Shown here piece after piece: positions 1 to 12,369 of a stretch of 64,000 nt of DNA (position 1 is its first letter; the number at the start of each line of letters is the position of its first letter). This DNA comes from Paramacrobiotus metropolitanus. Its lineage: Eukaryota > Tardigrada > Eutardigrada > Parachela > Macrobiotidae. The position numbers were made by a program, and so were the translations under genes. The notes beneath the pieces were generated by a model. It was given only the letters and a program-made list of their open reading frames with translations. It was not told the DNA's origin and ran no database searches. Location: positions 791,883-855,882 of the forward strand of contig NW_026570284.1 of the NCBI RefSeq assembly GCF_019649055.1, given 5' to 3'.

Positions 1-1787
1 GGGCCAATTTTATAACCTTGATTCACAAGCACATGCTACACTGGAAAATTTCTTAATCATAAGCAAGCTTTCAAAAATCCCAACAAAACATTACCGAGTA
101 AAAATCTTCATGAAAAACAGGAAACAGAAATGGGTCATGAATACGTTTAATTCCAGCCGTAAAAACAGGTTTAAAATGCAGTCTGGCTCGTGCAGCAGCA
201 TAGCTGCGTTACTGCACGGCCAGCCTCTACACTAACGCTGCTGCCATGCAATGCAAACGCGCTTATGCTCGTATCCGCTCGAGTACGTGGTGGAGCATGA
301 GCACTCCACACTGGAGAATCACAAAATTCCCGCATCATCATCGAAATTCAGGGTAAAACAAAGTCGAAAACGGGATGGGTCGTCACCGAGGGACACGGGA
401 AGGGAACTAGTGCTGCGCAAATTTTGGGACCCCAGTCTCACGCATAGACATTATATACGCTATTCAGCATGCGCTATATTTAGGGGAAGGTACTCGCTAT
501 GAAACCATACGGCAGGATCACACACACAGCCCCGTTTAACACACCGTCCCCGCGCTGGAACTTACCAATTCCCAATCGAATGCGGATGTCATATATATCA
601 CAAATTAAAGGAAGAACGTCCCGTGAATATTCATGAGAGAGGTCAAATTCAAAGAGACTCCGTTGGTTGTCACAAAAATTACACACCAGTCTACCTACAA
701 AATTCCTCACTGCAGATTCTCTGCATTAGCTATGATACTGATCGCAACCCACAGCATTAGCAACGTTAGCAAGTTGATTGCGTCGTGCACCAGGCGTACC
801 GTGGCGAGCACGGCTGTCGGGCGGATGCGGCACTTACTAGTGTTGTATCACACTGCGCAAACGGTAGCCGCCCTCGGTCGCGACAGTCACCGGGAAATAC
901 CGGAGCACCTACTGTGTTTTGGCTACAACCGTGCCCCATTCAGTGCGCGACTGCGTTGTAAACGTGTGGTTCATATGAAAACTGAACTGTGCGTGAATGA
1001 GTGAATCATGCGCATACGTGTTCCACTAATACCGAGTATCCTCAATCGACCAAATTTAACCGCGCGGCATACGTTTCGCACGCGCAGGACCGTATCGACA
1101 TGGAAAAAACAGCTATAAATGTTTCATACCAAAAAGTTATTCTTTCTGACTTCAAAACAGGATAAAAATTACAATCTTATGGGCGCGTGCAATTAATTTT
1201 GAATACTGCGTAGCGAAGATCTTTATTCAGCGCATTTTCCATTTTTTCTCGCTTCGCAACAAAACTAATGCACTGTACTCGATCTCGCCCAGTCGTCGGC
1301 AGTCGACGGTTTATACTTACCGGGTGACCTTTTATACCTCCTTGAGCCTTGAGAAAAATATTATACAGCATCCTCCTAATCTTTAGGCAATGTTAGTAAC
1401 TCAGTACGAAAAGAACCAATCTCCAAATACAATCAAAAAGAAAACGTTAGCAAACGGAAGCGCAAAACTGAACACAGCACAGCCGATATCCGACAATCCA
1501 TTAAGAAAATTCCTTAATACCAAGCGTCGTCGTCTTTACCACGACTATATAGCACGAAAGCTCATAAAAATTAAAACAAAAATTAAACACACCTCCAACA
1601 CGTTCGCGATTGGTCGCAAGCAACACCAGCACTAAAAAATTCTGTCATAAATCGAGCTAGCTCAAAAATCACCGATCGGGACAAATTCCAATGCGAAAGC
1701 ACGGCGGTCATCGCTTCGGCTACAGTCTCCACATGCATCCGATTCAATCGAAGTTCACCGAAAACTGAGAAGAGAAAACTTTCCCCT
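1..1787. other. Left flank without a recognised gene
   Basis: I recognise no conserved gene here. The minus strand at 480-710 is open and has exon-like composition (LPLICDIYDIRIRLG and GDGVLNGAV). It could be a stray exon of a diverged paralogue of the families at 5-22 kb, but the similarity is too weak to assign. The other open frames are short and look like chance. Confidence 0.3.
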
Positions 1788-4304
1788 TTATCGATGTCCT
1801 TTTCGTTTGCGTTTGTTTGGGCTGGATAACAGCGAACTTCCTCCTCGCATGCGTTTTCGGGAAGACTTTTTGTGATCATACGTAGCGCTCATGAGTTCCG
1901 AATCCTCCTCACTCATCATATCACAAACCATGCGGCTAAACTTCTCCATAGGTGATTCCACATCCCGTGGCGGATGGCGTTTCTTAGAATTTTCCCCAGC
2001 ATCGTAGCGCTTCACGAACACATTTGGCGAGGAAACGGCGTACTTGTTGTATCTTTTACGGCGACACTCCTACAATACAACGACAAACTAGAAAAAACAA
2101 CCAAAAATTTGTCGACATAAAATCAACGCTACAGGAATTTCGGCAGTGGTTCAGTTCAACTACACCGCTATAACAAAATACTTACATGGTATAAATGTCC
2201 AGGAACCGCGCAATTACAGCAGTGAAGAGTTTTCTTTTTAGTTGTTGACATGATGAAACCACAATTCGGTGTAATCTGAAATATGTCATAACTGAACGTC
2301 GTTTCACCGGAAACCGCATTTCACCATTCATGTTTACCGTAGTGTGATACTGGCGCCAAGTGTCGGTGCAGACAATGTCCAGATGCCCCACAGACTGACA
2401 GCGCTTGCAGGTTAGAGTTGATACCGTCGTCTGGAATGGGCAGGCATGTTGCCAATGATCATAACTGTGGCATACCCCGCAGACGATCTGCGGACACCGG
2501 TGGTGCTTGGAAGATGTTCGCTCGCCGCAACGACAGCAGATTTTCGGTCTCTAATACACAAATCAAGCAAAGCCATTAATAATCAACATATTGGAACGAC
2601 ACTTAAAATAATTAGAACAACAAGCATCGAAAAAGACTTACTTCTCGCGAATCTCGCGTTTGCAGATAAACTCCCTTCTCCCGCATTTTGTCGTAAGAAC
2701 TAATGCTCCAAGCACCAGCATTATCTGCGATAGGACAACCTGGTTAAATTTCAATGGAATCTTTTTCCGTAAGGCGATTCCCACCTGGTAGAGAAGCCAT
2801 AATTGTATCCAAACATAAGAATGCGGACGAAGAAGAATTCCGCAGTATTCCAGCAGGTTGCGCGGATGCCGGCGCAACGGGTACAGAATTCTTGGGACGG
2901 GGTGCAGCATCACCAGCTTTATTGTCCACGGGAATTCCTGGTTTCACTGTTAAAAATAAAAGCAAAATTCTCGTCAACAAATGAAAAATACTCGAGAAGC
3001 CGGAGTTTCTCTCAGAAGACAAATTTATGGAATGAGGCTACTCATAACCATAACCATGTTATTTCGTTATTTATCGTTACTTGCAGTACAAAACTGCATA
3101 ACACTAATGTCAGCGACAACAGGCCTACGAATTTATTGCCAACATAAGATCCATGCCTCGATTCTACAGTACGAACAACGAAGTTACATAGTACGTAAAT
3201 GTAGTCATTCCAAATTATTTCCCAATGCACACGAAGAAAAAGTGATATTTCACTCTCGATTTTAAGTTTTAACTGAAATTCAGCTGTTATGAAGACTGAC
3301 ATTGTAGTGTATTTGTTAACGAACATGCTGCTTCCAATTTCCATCGTACTACGTCGCTTCGCTTCTACAAGTACTTGTGTCAACTCATTGATTTTATGAT
3401 TTTTATCACGGATAGAATCGTGGAAATAATATTAACTGTCTAACCGACTCTAACGGCTTAAATTTTCAAGAGGAGGAAAATACTCTAAAAAAATTGTGCC
3501 AACAAAATCACGTGATAATTTATCCAAAATCAGGAATTTTTTCACTAACGCTTGTGCATAAAGGCAAATTACGCAAAAGCAGCAATACCTGGTGGAATAC
3601 CGTTCATATGAACCTGGAGTCCATCACTGGGATTTTTTACTGCATCCTTTTCTTTCACATGTCCAGCTGCCTCCTGCTCCCATTGAGAAAATATTCCACC
3701 CAACACATCTTTCTCCAGTGAACTGGTCAATCGAGGGAGCTTAAAACCCACCGTGCCGTTTTTCTGCGCTGGACGATTCGGTATGGAGGGTTCCTGTGAG
3801 GACAATTCCTCCGTTTCAGTATCTGTTTCGTCTCCGGAATCGGTATCGACATGCATCGCGCTGGAAGTCGCTGGCAAAGATTCCGTGCTCTCCGATAAAA
3901 CACTGACGGTGGATCTTTTTGATGCATGATGCGAGACGCGCGCGTAATGCGATTGCACACTCTTTCCATTAAGCAGATTATCTGGGTTCCGATTGACAGA
4001 ATTCTTCGCAGGCCGCGATGGTTTCGTAATCGTCGAAGCAGGATGCGTTTTCCCGGATGCTTGATCCACAGGCTGTAATAATTTCCGGAAGAAGCTCGTT
4101 GGTTTCGCCGATGTTTCTGCCGTGTGTTTTCGCTTCGCAGCTTTCGCGCCGTACTTTGAATCATCATCATCACTGGCGACAGATTTTCGTTTGGATCTTG
4201 CTTTCGTCTGACGTTTGGTACCATCGTTCAGTACATCCTGATACGGATGAGCTGCAGGACGGGCTGCATGAAGGGCAGGGTTTTGCGCTTGTCCCGAGGA
4301 CGAA
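1788..4304 (-). CDS. ZCCHC7: ZCCHC7/AIR-like CCHC zinc-knuckle protein (6 exons seen)
   Basis: This is a homologue of ZCCHC7, the animal counterpart of yeast Air1/Air2. That family is the RNA-binding zinc-knuckle subunit of the nuclear TRAMP-type complex that hands aberrant RNA to the exosome. Exons in transcript order are about 4304-3589, 2946-2785, 2724-2642, 2550-2338, 2275-2186 and 2069-1788. All have GT-AG borders and the frame is kept across every junction. Exons 4-6 hold the knuckles: CCRCGERTSSKHHRCPQ, CGVCHSYDHWQHACPF, CKRCQSVGHLDIVC followed by the family hallmark TDTWRQYH, and a last knuckle CCNCAVPGHLYHEC that is split by the final intron. The first exon seen is Ser/Asp/Lys-rich (SDDDDS, nuclear-signal-like KAAKRKH), and the C-terminus is basic (SPNKRKRKGHR). 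The 5' end is unresolved: the frame upstream of 4304 meets a stop, so an earlier exon is needed. Identity rests on the knuckle array plus WRQYH; the N-terminal exon is assigned by frame and position only. Confidence 0.82.
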
Positions 4305-5023
4305 CTGCAGACCGACCATCATCACGAGGATGATAGTCGACTGCCCATGGATAAACTGTGGATTCTGCGCGTGAGCCAGACGGATTACGGTCCATGTCCC
4401 GTGAATTACAACTGCAAAATGATCCAATAAGAGCAATGTGACGGAAACTCAACTTGTAGTACGGGACCTTCGTGGACCGGGAAGAATGAAGAGGGAGAAA
4501 GCTGAAACACGCAGGATAACAGTGGCGCAAAGCCTGCAAATGGATTTTAACTTTGACAGCACGTGGAGCCGTGGAAAATGTGATGTCGCAAGAGTGTGCA
4601 TCCGGCTCCCGGGGAGGCTGCAACGCACACTGGCAGCATCGTTGGAAATGGAAATACCACGGACTGTAGTGGAAATGGAACTACCTGGTAGGGCGGCTGC
4701 ATTGTGATGATAGGTTTCCTGTGCCCGATGCCCATTCTTGGGTGAGAATTGCCCAAAGGAAGTTTTGGTTTTGTTTAACTGATGCATGTAGTGGGAAAAT
4801 TTTAATTCTGAATTCATTATTGAATTCTGCAAAATGCGTTATAGTGTACTCTGCACAGTAATGTAATTCCAGTGCGGTCGATCCGCAGGACGCTATATCT
4901 GTTATATTAACAGGTGAAAATGCGGCGGCAGAGCACTTAATTAACATATACAAGAAACTTGATCTTTTTACAAATATGGAAAGGAGAATTGTGAGTTTGT
5001 CGATTGCGTTTCGCCTAGACAAT

Positions 5024-5029
5024 TTTATT
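5024..5029 (-). terminator. Polyadenylation signal of family A copy 1
   Basis: TTTATT on the plus strand (AATAAA on the transcript strand) lies about 256 bp past the stop. The surrounding 3' flank is shared with the second copy (18764-18769), so the duplication included the 3' UTR. Confidence 0.5.
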
Positions 5030-5284
5030 TAATGCTACCCAAAGCTATACAACTGCACCTTGAATATTACTATCCATACAGGAGGATAAAGACGTAATAC
5101 CAGAATGCAAGAATAAGTATAGAACGGGTGAATAGACCGAGGGGGTAGGCACGGCTTGAAATGTGTCAAAAAGAAAAATTTATCCACGAATCTACAAAGC
5201 CGAAGGTACAGTGAATGTACAATTATGGAAATCCGACATAGTATACGGATGCAGGGAGCTGCCAGAATACGACACACATAAGTA

Positions 5285-8193
5285 TTACATAACACTGCAA
5301 TCTTTATCGCTCTTGGGCGTTTCCCGGCCTAAGCTGTCCCGGGGGAGATTATCACTGGGATCCCTGTCGCGATTCACATCCTCGGCGCGATTACTGTGAC
5401 TACTGCGCCGGCGCGGCGACCGCGGTGACGGATCGGCCGAGGCGCTGCGGCCGTTGGTGCGCACCTCGGGATTGAGCATGTGGGAGGTGCTCGTGGCTGC
5501 CAGGGGTGGCCAACTGGGGACGCCGGTGGAGCTGCGCGCCTCCAGCGGCTGCTTATTACGCACGGAGCTTCCGCGGCGATCGCGCAACCGTCCCGGAGAC
5601 GGCAGTTCCTGCGACGATTCCACATAGTCCCCTTCATAGTACACCCGCACCGACTGGACCCAGAATTTATCCTGATGACCCTGATCGTACAGATACCGGC
5701 TCTCGGCGGTGATGATGATCTCGTCGCCGACGTACGAGCTGTAGCCGTGCGTCTCGATGCCGATGATGGGCGAGTGGTCGGCGAAGATCCATTCCTGGAC
5801 TTTGCCGACCAGATCCTGGAGGTTGTTGAATTTCGGCTGGCGTTTCCCGTAGTGGGTGGTGTCACCGGAGCCCGGGGGGTGGGACTAACATCTTGAGGAA
5901 CACGCACGGGAAGGTCGGCATCTCCGCGGAGACGAGGTGGGTCTGGCGGGCGTATATATATAGATCAGGCGGATGAAGCGCAGTAAATTCGTACAGGAAC
6001 CGCTCCCCATCCCCCGATGACATGTAGAAGGTGGTCTGTGTGACTATGTTTTTATTGTCGTTAACGTGCAGGACCACCGTCTGAATGTTGACGATACGCA
6101 GACCGGGATGTTCGTCCTCTTGGTATCTGTAATGATTTCCAAAAGGTCATCAGGAGAGTTCCGTAACGAAATAGAACAGCGCACTTCAACGTGTACCATC
6201 TGTAATGATATATTTTTTTGTAAGGTCTTCGGCCGTAATAATTTCTTATCGAAAAGATATGATTACGTACTTTGACGTGCACTATAATATGAATTTGTGA
6301 TGGTTTTTCAAAGGTCATCAGCATAATTTCGTAGCGAAATATGTACTAGCAACGTGTGCTAACCTTACGAACCAATAACCGGCCAGGGTCAGAACTGAGT
6401 GACAGCGGCTCAGTTTGTGCTGTCGGGATGTTACCTGCTGTCGCATTATTTGTGGAACAAAGTGGGCAATGCCTGCAAAAGTACGGAATTACTCAGAATT
6501 ATTTCGTTATACAGTAATATCATTGAAATGGGTTGCTAAATAAATTTTGTTATCTGGAATCGAGAAATTTATAAGTGATTCCGTGCATGAAAGCATCGAT
6601 GACAGTTGTGTAGGTATACGCATTACGTATATCTATATGGGTGCTTGCAGATATCGAAGATACAGCAATACAGCATGATGCGATAAAAAGGGCAATGTTA
6701 CCGTTATGATAATGCCTGCCTCTACGTTCTAAGGTGTCACAAAGTCTCGAAAATGGGCAAAACATTTATGCTACAAGGTTTTCATTTCAAGAAAACTCTC
6801 AAAATAATTTTTAAATCGTTGGGAAATGCTGCACCTCTATGACGTTATTTTTGAGTATTACCGGAAAATCACGAAAAACAAAAATTTCCGGTTTGTCATT
6901 AGAAAAAAATACAATATCCGGTGCATTTCAACATCGATCGTTCTAATATTATATCGTACACAGATTTATTATTACGGCTTATTGCATTGTTTATAAAGTT
7001 AGCCAAAATATAATACAACATCGAGGACTGAGTTGACAAAAACTGTCTTGCGTCGGTAAGTACTAGTAAAGCGATTGTTTCAATCTGCAGTGTGACACTA
7101 ATTTGTTGACTCACCAACTTCCTCCATGCGTTCCACCCTCATCCCGGGAATCTCCTCACCAAAGTCCAAATAAAACACTCATAAAAAATACAGGCAAATT
7201 TTTTGCTTTTGGCCATGAAGAGAAGCAAGTGCGGTTGGAATCAACGGCTTCTGCAAAGAAACACTACCCGGGTACTTATATGTAGTACGATGCCGGTCTC
7301 AAGCAATATTGCCATATAAAAGGGAAAAACCACGTACAGCGCTTTCCGTATATAATGGAGCGGCACAAAATCATAATCTGGTACGAACCATTTGAATGGA
7401 ATTTTAGTGGGAGTGGGAGTTGTCTGCACAGCCAGGATGGGAGTGTTCAGTACTAACAATTTACCGGCATGAGTGCATTCCGGGACCACATTAAAGTAGC
7501 GCAGGTAGTGGGATTTCATCTGGCTATTACGACTCAGCGCCGGTATTAAGCACATTCTAAGGCCACGCACGAATTCCGTCCAATCTTTCATGGTTTCAAA
7601 GTAGGAAGCTGTGTAGAAAAGCAATAAACGGTCATTTGCTGGCATTTTATAATGACAAAGTGCGGTATAGTGCAGTAAAGTAACAGTCTTTGATAGTGTG
7701 TGTGCTTAAAAAAACAAAAACATTGTTCACAAAAGACAAAATAATATATTCACTAACACATCTTGGAAATATAATTACTGAATTTTACAGTTCTACTAAT
7801 TGATCTATTTTTCAAAGGTCACATTTTACCCTGTGCATTCGACCGTTAGTTGGATCCACGGTTTTTGTGTTATGCTGCGCCAAAATGTCCAAGCACTCAA
7901 TATTGAGATTCTCAAATTCCCAGCGTGACGACAGCCATTCACTGGCCTGTGCCAAGAGAATCCCGAATGCCTCATACGTGTGACTACTAAACAAAATGCC
8001 TACCTCCAGCATATGCGGAAAGAAATCGCGATAGGTCAGACTGCTATAAGCGAATTCCGGTGAGAAACTGACGTCCTCGTGGTTTGGTATCGGTGTGGCA
8101 GTGTTCGTCCGCTCTCGAGGTGAATTCACTGAACTGGAGCTACTCGGGCTGGCAGTGTACAGCCGGTTCTGTGTAAACAAACGGATCCTCCAT
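5285..8193 (-). pseudogene. Family A copy 1 (A1): decayed paralogue
   Basis: This is the same gene as A2 at 19025-22355, recognisable exon by exon and sharing the 3' flank, but broken. Relative to A2 I see: a 4-bp duplication just after the presumed start at 8193 (GTTTGTTT against GTTT); about 60 bp missing from exon 2 near 7440-7460; a 2-bp deletion in exon 3 near 7225; an expanded TATATATA run near 5953; and a 2-bp deletion near 5870 that stops the frame. The last 120 codons (5285-5650) are still open and nearly identical to A2, ending in CSVM. I do not recognise the family. The several independent frame breaks argue for a pseudogene, although an unusual gene model or assembly errors could explain some of them. 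Confidence 0.75.
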
Positions 8194-8967
8194 TTCCTTC
8201 CAGTTATCCCGATATTGGTCTCATACCTTTGTGATCCATTTGATTTCGCCAGTTAAAATCTTTTAAACGTCCATCTAGAAATGCAGTGGCAAACTAATAC
8301 GCAGTGCTGAAGTCGAAAATTTATAATGAAATATACTGTAATTTGCGTACTTTCCCACATTTTCGCCCTGCAATTTTATCTACGTTTAAACGAAAAGGTC
8401 ACGAAACAACAAAAAACAAACCACATTATAGATCATCAATATTTGGTCATAATGTTATACGCTGCCAAATTTTAATAAGTACCATGGCCATAATATGAAA
8501 ACGTTATGCTACCAGTTGTTATAAGTATAATTACTGTACGTATCGTGTCAGTGCTTAAATTAAAAAGCAGAATATAACAATTATAAAAGCGAAAGCCAAA
8601 TCGACGGAATGTTGTCACATATTAATTATAAATCAACTGCGTTACGATAACTACAATATTTGTTATAGAGTAATTAAAGTCCTCAGTGATATTGACATTG
8701 TTAACCCATTCACAGGTCTTTCTAACCGTATGTGATCGGAGAACGCTGCAGACATTTACTCGTGATAATAACGCTGGTTGAATAAAGTCAAACGTTCATC
8801 AGTCTTCGTTGTAATAATGATGAACTAAATACGTACTATATTTGCCCTGCAGTAGGCATAACAAAGTCAGCTAACCTGAAACCACTGCCAAAAAACAGCC
8901 CGAGATTCTAGCAATTCTTAACAAAATCTGACATCCATTAACAGGCTGTTATACGTGACGGAATGCT
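8194..8967. other. Duplicated upstream flank of A1 and intergenic DNA
   Basis: No gene seen. The stretch 8700-8830 (ATAATAACGCTGGTTGAATA and TTCGTTGTAATAATGATG) matches 22860-22995 upstream of A2. The segmental duplication therefore runs from about 4985 to about 8830 in copy 1 and from about 18725 to about 22995 in copy 2. Confidence 0.6.
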
Positions 8968-11900
8968 TCAGTCTTTGTAGTACAAATCAAGCGCGGCGAA
9001 AGTTAGCTTATTCATGCTTGATAAATCTAGCTGTCGCATGTCGACATTATCCCAGCGCTGCGGATTGCCGTTTGGATCGACACCGTTAAACCTAAATCCC
9101 AAGTACCACTAATTTATATTTATATCAAAACACTTATCTGAAGTCCCGAAATAGCGGTTGGCAGTTACCATACTCACATATGGAAGAAGCTGCGAATCCC
9201 CGCCCACTGTTTAGGGTATGCCAACACCTGCACCCAGCGCGCATGAATAGCGGTGACCTTTTCCAGTACTTGTTGTGTAACGGCCGGGCAACTGTCGCTA
9301 ACAGCGGCTATGAAGCGATGCCACTTCTCTGTTGCTGTCTCTGTGTCGCGGAAGCGCAGGAACGGAATCATTACATCCAGTTGGCCTTCATTTGATTCCC
9401 ACATGATCGTCTTCTCTATTTTCGGCCAGGATCTGCCGGCGTTGTAGAAGAGCTTCAGGAATAGAGAACTGCTACCGGTACCGGCCATCGGAAGCGCGGT
9501 AGTTAATCAGAATGAGCGTTTTACACATTCCGAACCACAATGACAAACGGGCGCATTCAAACGTATCACCGTAAACAGACGTTATTCCCATGAAAGGATT
9601 ATGCATGAAAGTCTTGTTCTCGTAACCATTCTTGACAATGAGCAGCGGTAGGCGAATGCCCTTCCCATGTACGACGTTCAATAGCCGCAATATTTCTGCT
9701 CCAAAATTTTCTCCGCTTAAATTGCGGCTCTCTACTGGTGTTCTTTCGTCGACCAACGCCTCCGCTTGTGTCTCGCCGGAAATAGCGCGTTGTAACATCG
9801 TTACCATTTCGTATGTAATGACATCTTGCAAAGCACGATATATCGAGCCATCCCAGTCTTCGAGGGTACATCGGGAGGGGATGATGAAAATAATGTGGCG
9901 ATGAGAGACATTATCGCACGAAATCAGCTGATGCCAAAGCGCGCACACCCTGTCAGCGACATCAGGGAATACAATATAGTCAAAATACTTGACTTGAGAT
10001 ACTGTGTTAACATTAGCACTATGAAAGTGGTTTCCTAGCATGAACGTGTTAAACCGGAAAAACCTTCCGCCGCTCCAAGAAAACATCCGCCGTAAATTTC
10101 ACCCACCAGTTCATTTTTGCTATTCAAAAATGTGAAGCCCTATGGTCAGGATTTACGTGCGGATGATTTTACCAGTTGAAAGCGTGTTCATATCATTTTG
10201 CTAGAACGCTTACCAAACAACTGCGGTTAACTTACTGGCTCATCCGTAACTGAGAAATGATATCCATGGTCCAGAAAATAATTCCAGGTATTGCGGCCGG
10301 GAGAACTTGGATGCCTTTTTCTTCCACTTCTATAAAAACGTTCGCTTAACGATCGTTTTTTGTTCAAAGACAGAATAAGCACAGGGAGAACTTTGAAAAA
10401 TACTTTTATCGGCAATGGTCAAGTTGGCGTCGCCAAACACGAATTTAAGGGTTAAAATTATTGTATATATGATATGCGTCATTTATCCTGCTGTTACTTA
10501 TTATGTACAGGTTATAGTACATTTCTCGATCATAATTTTACTACTTTTAAATTGTTGTTATACTTAAATAATCGCTGCGACATAACAAAATTCTTCTTGA
10601 AATGTGGAAGAAATCAAGCACAGAGATCTGTTTATTGCAAAAGTGCAGAGATGACCACGCATCATGTACGACTGACCACTAACTGAGATAGTTGTCAACA
10701 ATTATGGAAGTCTTATTTTCTATACTTTCACCGTGCACTGGTTAGAGAAAGCATAAGTTAAGATGGGAAGATCGTACTTGATAATTTTACGCATCTAAAC
10801 AGAAGTATAGACAAATCAAAGCTCAAATACTGTACCATTACATTTACATCAGTTTTTCAGATTTTCTCCGCGCCGGTAAAAAAAGCGGTGCAAAATCACA
10901 GATAATGTATAACAGAACACATAGAGTAGGTATCTGCCGTTATATTAATTCAACGCTTAACACTGTTGTTATTGTTGCAGTTTATTTATTCTTTGGACTG
11001 TCCTTTACGGTACGTAATACAATATGAGTACTTCGTAGAATACAATAGCAATTTTAGATCGAATAGTATCGAAGCGGCATTAACAAGTAAAGAAAAGTGA
11101 ATTTGATAGTATTGCCGCATAGCTTTATTTTGTTTTACTGTACAAAGCACTACTGGATACGTATACAGATACACATATTTTTATGTATGAAAGCAAGCGC
11201 ATATAAGTATGAAAGAGAGAACCAGAAGCTTGTCCTTTGTATTCAGCTGCAGGTGAAACGATTTTGTGGCGCAAAACAGGGAAACATCTTTCAGTAGTTA
11301 CTCAATTATCTGACACTTTATTTGATTACACCCTTATTTGAAGTTTATTTCTTCCTATCCTTCATGTTTCATTTATTTGCTGTCGCGCTCCAGCTGAGTG
11401 TCCAATAGAGTCAATAATTTCTTGCATGAAACGATTTTTCTAACATGATGTGCAATGATGCATATTTTGCCACTCACCGTGTTGTAAGCTGAATAGTGGG
11501 GAGTTCGGTGGGACCAAAATCATGTTTCCTCGTTCGATTCCTCGCGACTGTTGCTCGGTGAGGTAGTTTTGGCACGATTTTCTGAGACTATCTTCGTTCC
11601 AGAACAAACTGCGTCCCGCTGCGTCACCATGCACTTCGGCGCAAATGAATGTGACCGTGTCGATTTCCGCTCGCACAAACACACGACAATCTACCTCGAA
11701 ATAGTACTCCGCGCCCGTATGGTTTTTTTTATAACGAAAAATAAACCTCATCCGTGTTGGTTATCTTATTAAACCGGCAGCGGTCATTACACGGGTCACT
11801 AGAGAGTAAGAGTACTTGGCATGTGGGAACCAGAAACTTGGGCGCAACAGATGTGCCTGATTGAAAGACACGATGTGCTTCCGGTAGCTTAGTCCGTTAG

Positions 11901-12369
11901 GCCGTCGATGGAAACTTTCCTCGTCAGTTTGCAACGGCAGATGTTCGGTCAGGTGGCAGACCGGCACAACCCGGCATTCCGGTGAACTAGAGGATGTGTT
12001 TGGCTGATTTAAGCTGACCGCACAGAACATGCAGTATATTGAGTTTCTATCTTCAATCACAGTAGCTGGTCGGAATATGAACGGTCCGCCGGGTTCGTCC
12101 TGTAGTGCTGCATGCAAGGAAATCTGAGGAACTGATGATGTAAGGCCACGATACCGGATCCTACGATGCGGGTATACAAATTTAGAATGGATCCATTCGA
12201 TAGGGATGGTGCTGGCATCGAAGTCAATGAAGAAGTAGTCGCCGTCAATATCTTGGACACTTCCTAGCCACCATTGGCCGTTGTCACGCATCACGAGCAC
12301 TGTGTTTCTGTAATTTACAGTCCGTCCATCGGAGCGCAGCTCCCGAAAATAGCGCGATAAGCCGGACAT
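8968..12369 (-). pseudogene. Family B copy 1 (B1): probably decayed paralogue
   Basis: Paralogue of B2 (16009-18252) with the same exon order. Exon 1 runs down from an ATG at 12369 and has NTVLVMRDNGQWWLG, DGDYFFIDFDAST and WIHSKFVYPHRR, matching B2. Further exons are near 11740-11478 (DTVTFICAEVHGDAAGRSL), near 10410-10230 (weak), about 9970-9178 (RVCALWHQL, MIPFLRFRDTETATEKWH) and 9091-8968 (RWDNVDMRQLDLSS, stop at 8968). Compared with B2 the frame is broken near 9480 (the frame ends at ASDGRYR and resumes in another frame) and near 11755, where an in-frame TAA and a shift separate two homologous parts. It could still be expressed if short unseen introns bridge these points, but decay is the simpler reading. 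Function is unknown. Confidence 0.55.

Noticed and set aside
5374-5907. Long minus-strand frame rich in Arg/Ser/Thr over the end of family A copy 1 (and its twin at 19069-19605)
   Set aside because: It is the shadow frame of the conserved last exon of family A; GC-rich codons keep the alternative frame open in both copies. In A1 it also results from the 2-bp deletion.
7241-7645. Continuous minus-strand frame in A1 exon 2 that reads protein-like (FKWFVPDYDFVPLHYIRKAL)
   Set aside because: Comparison with A2 shows this is read-through into intron sequence after a deletion; A2 splices at the equivalent AAATG|GTGCGT.
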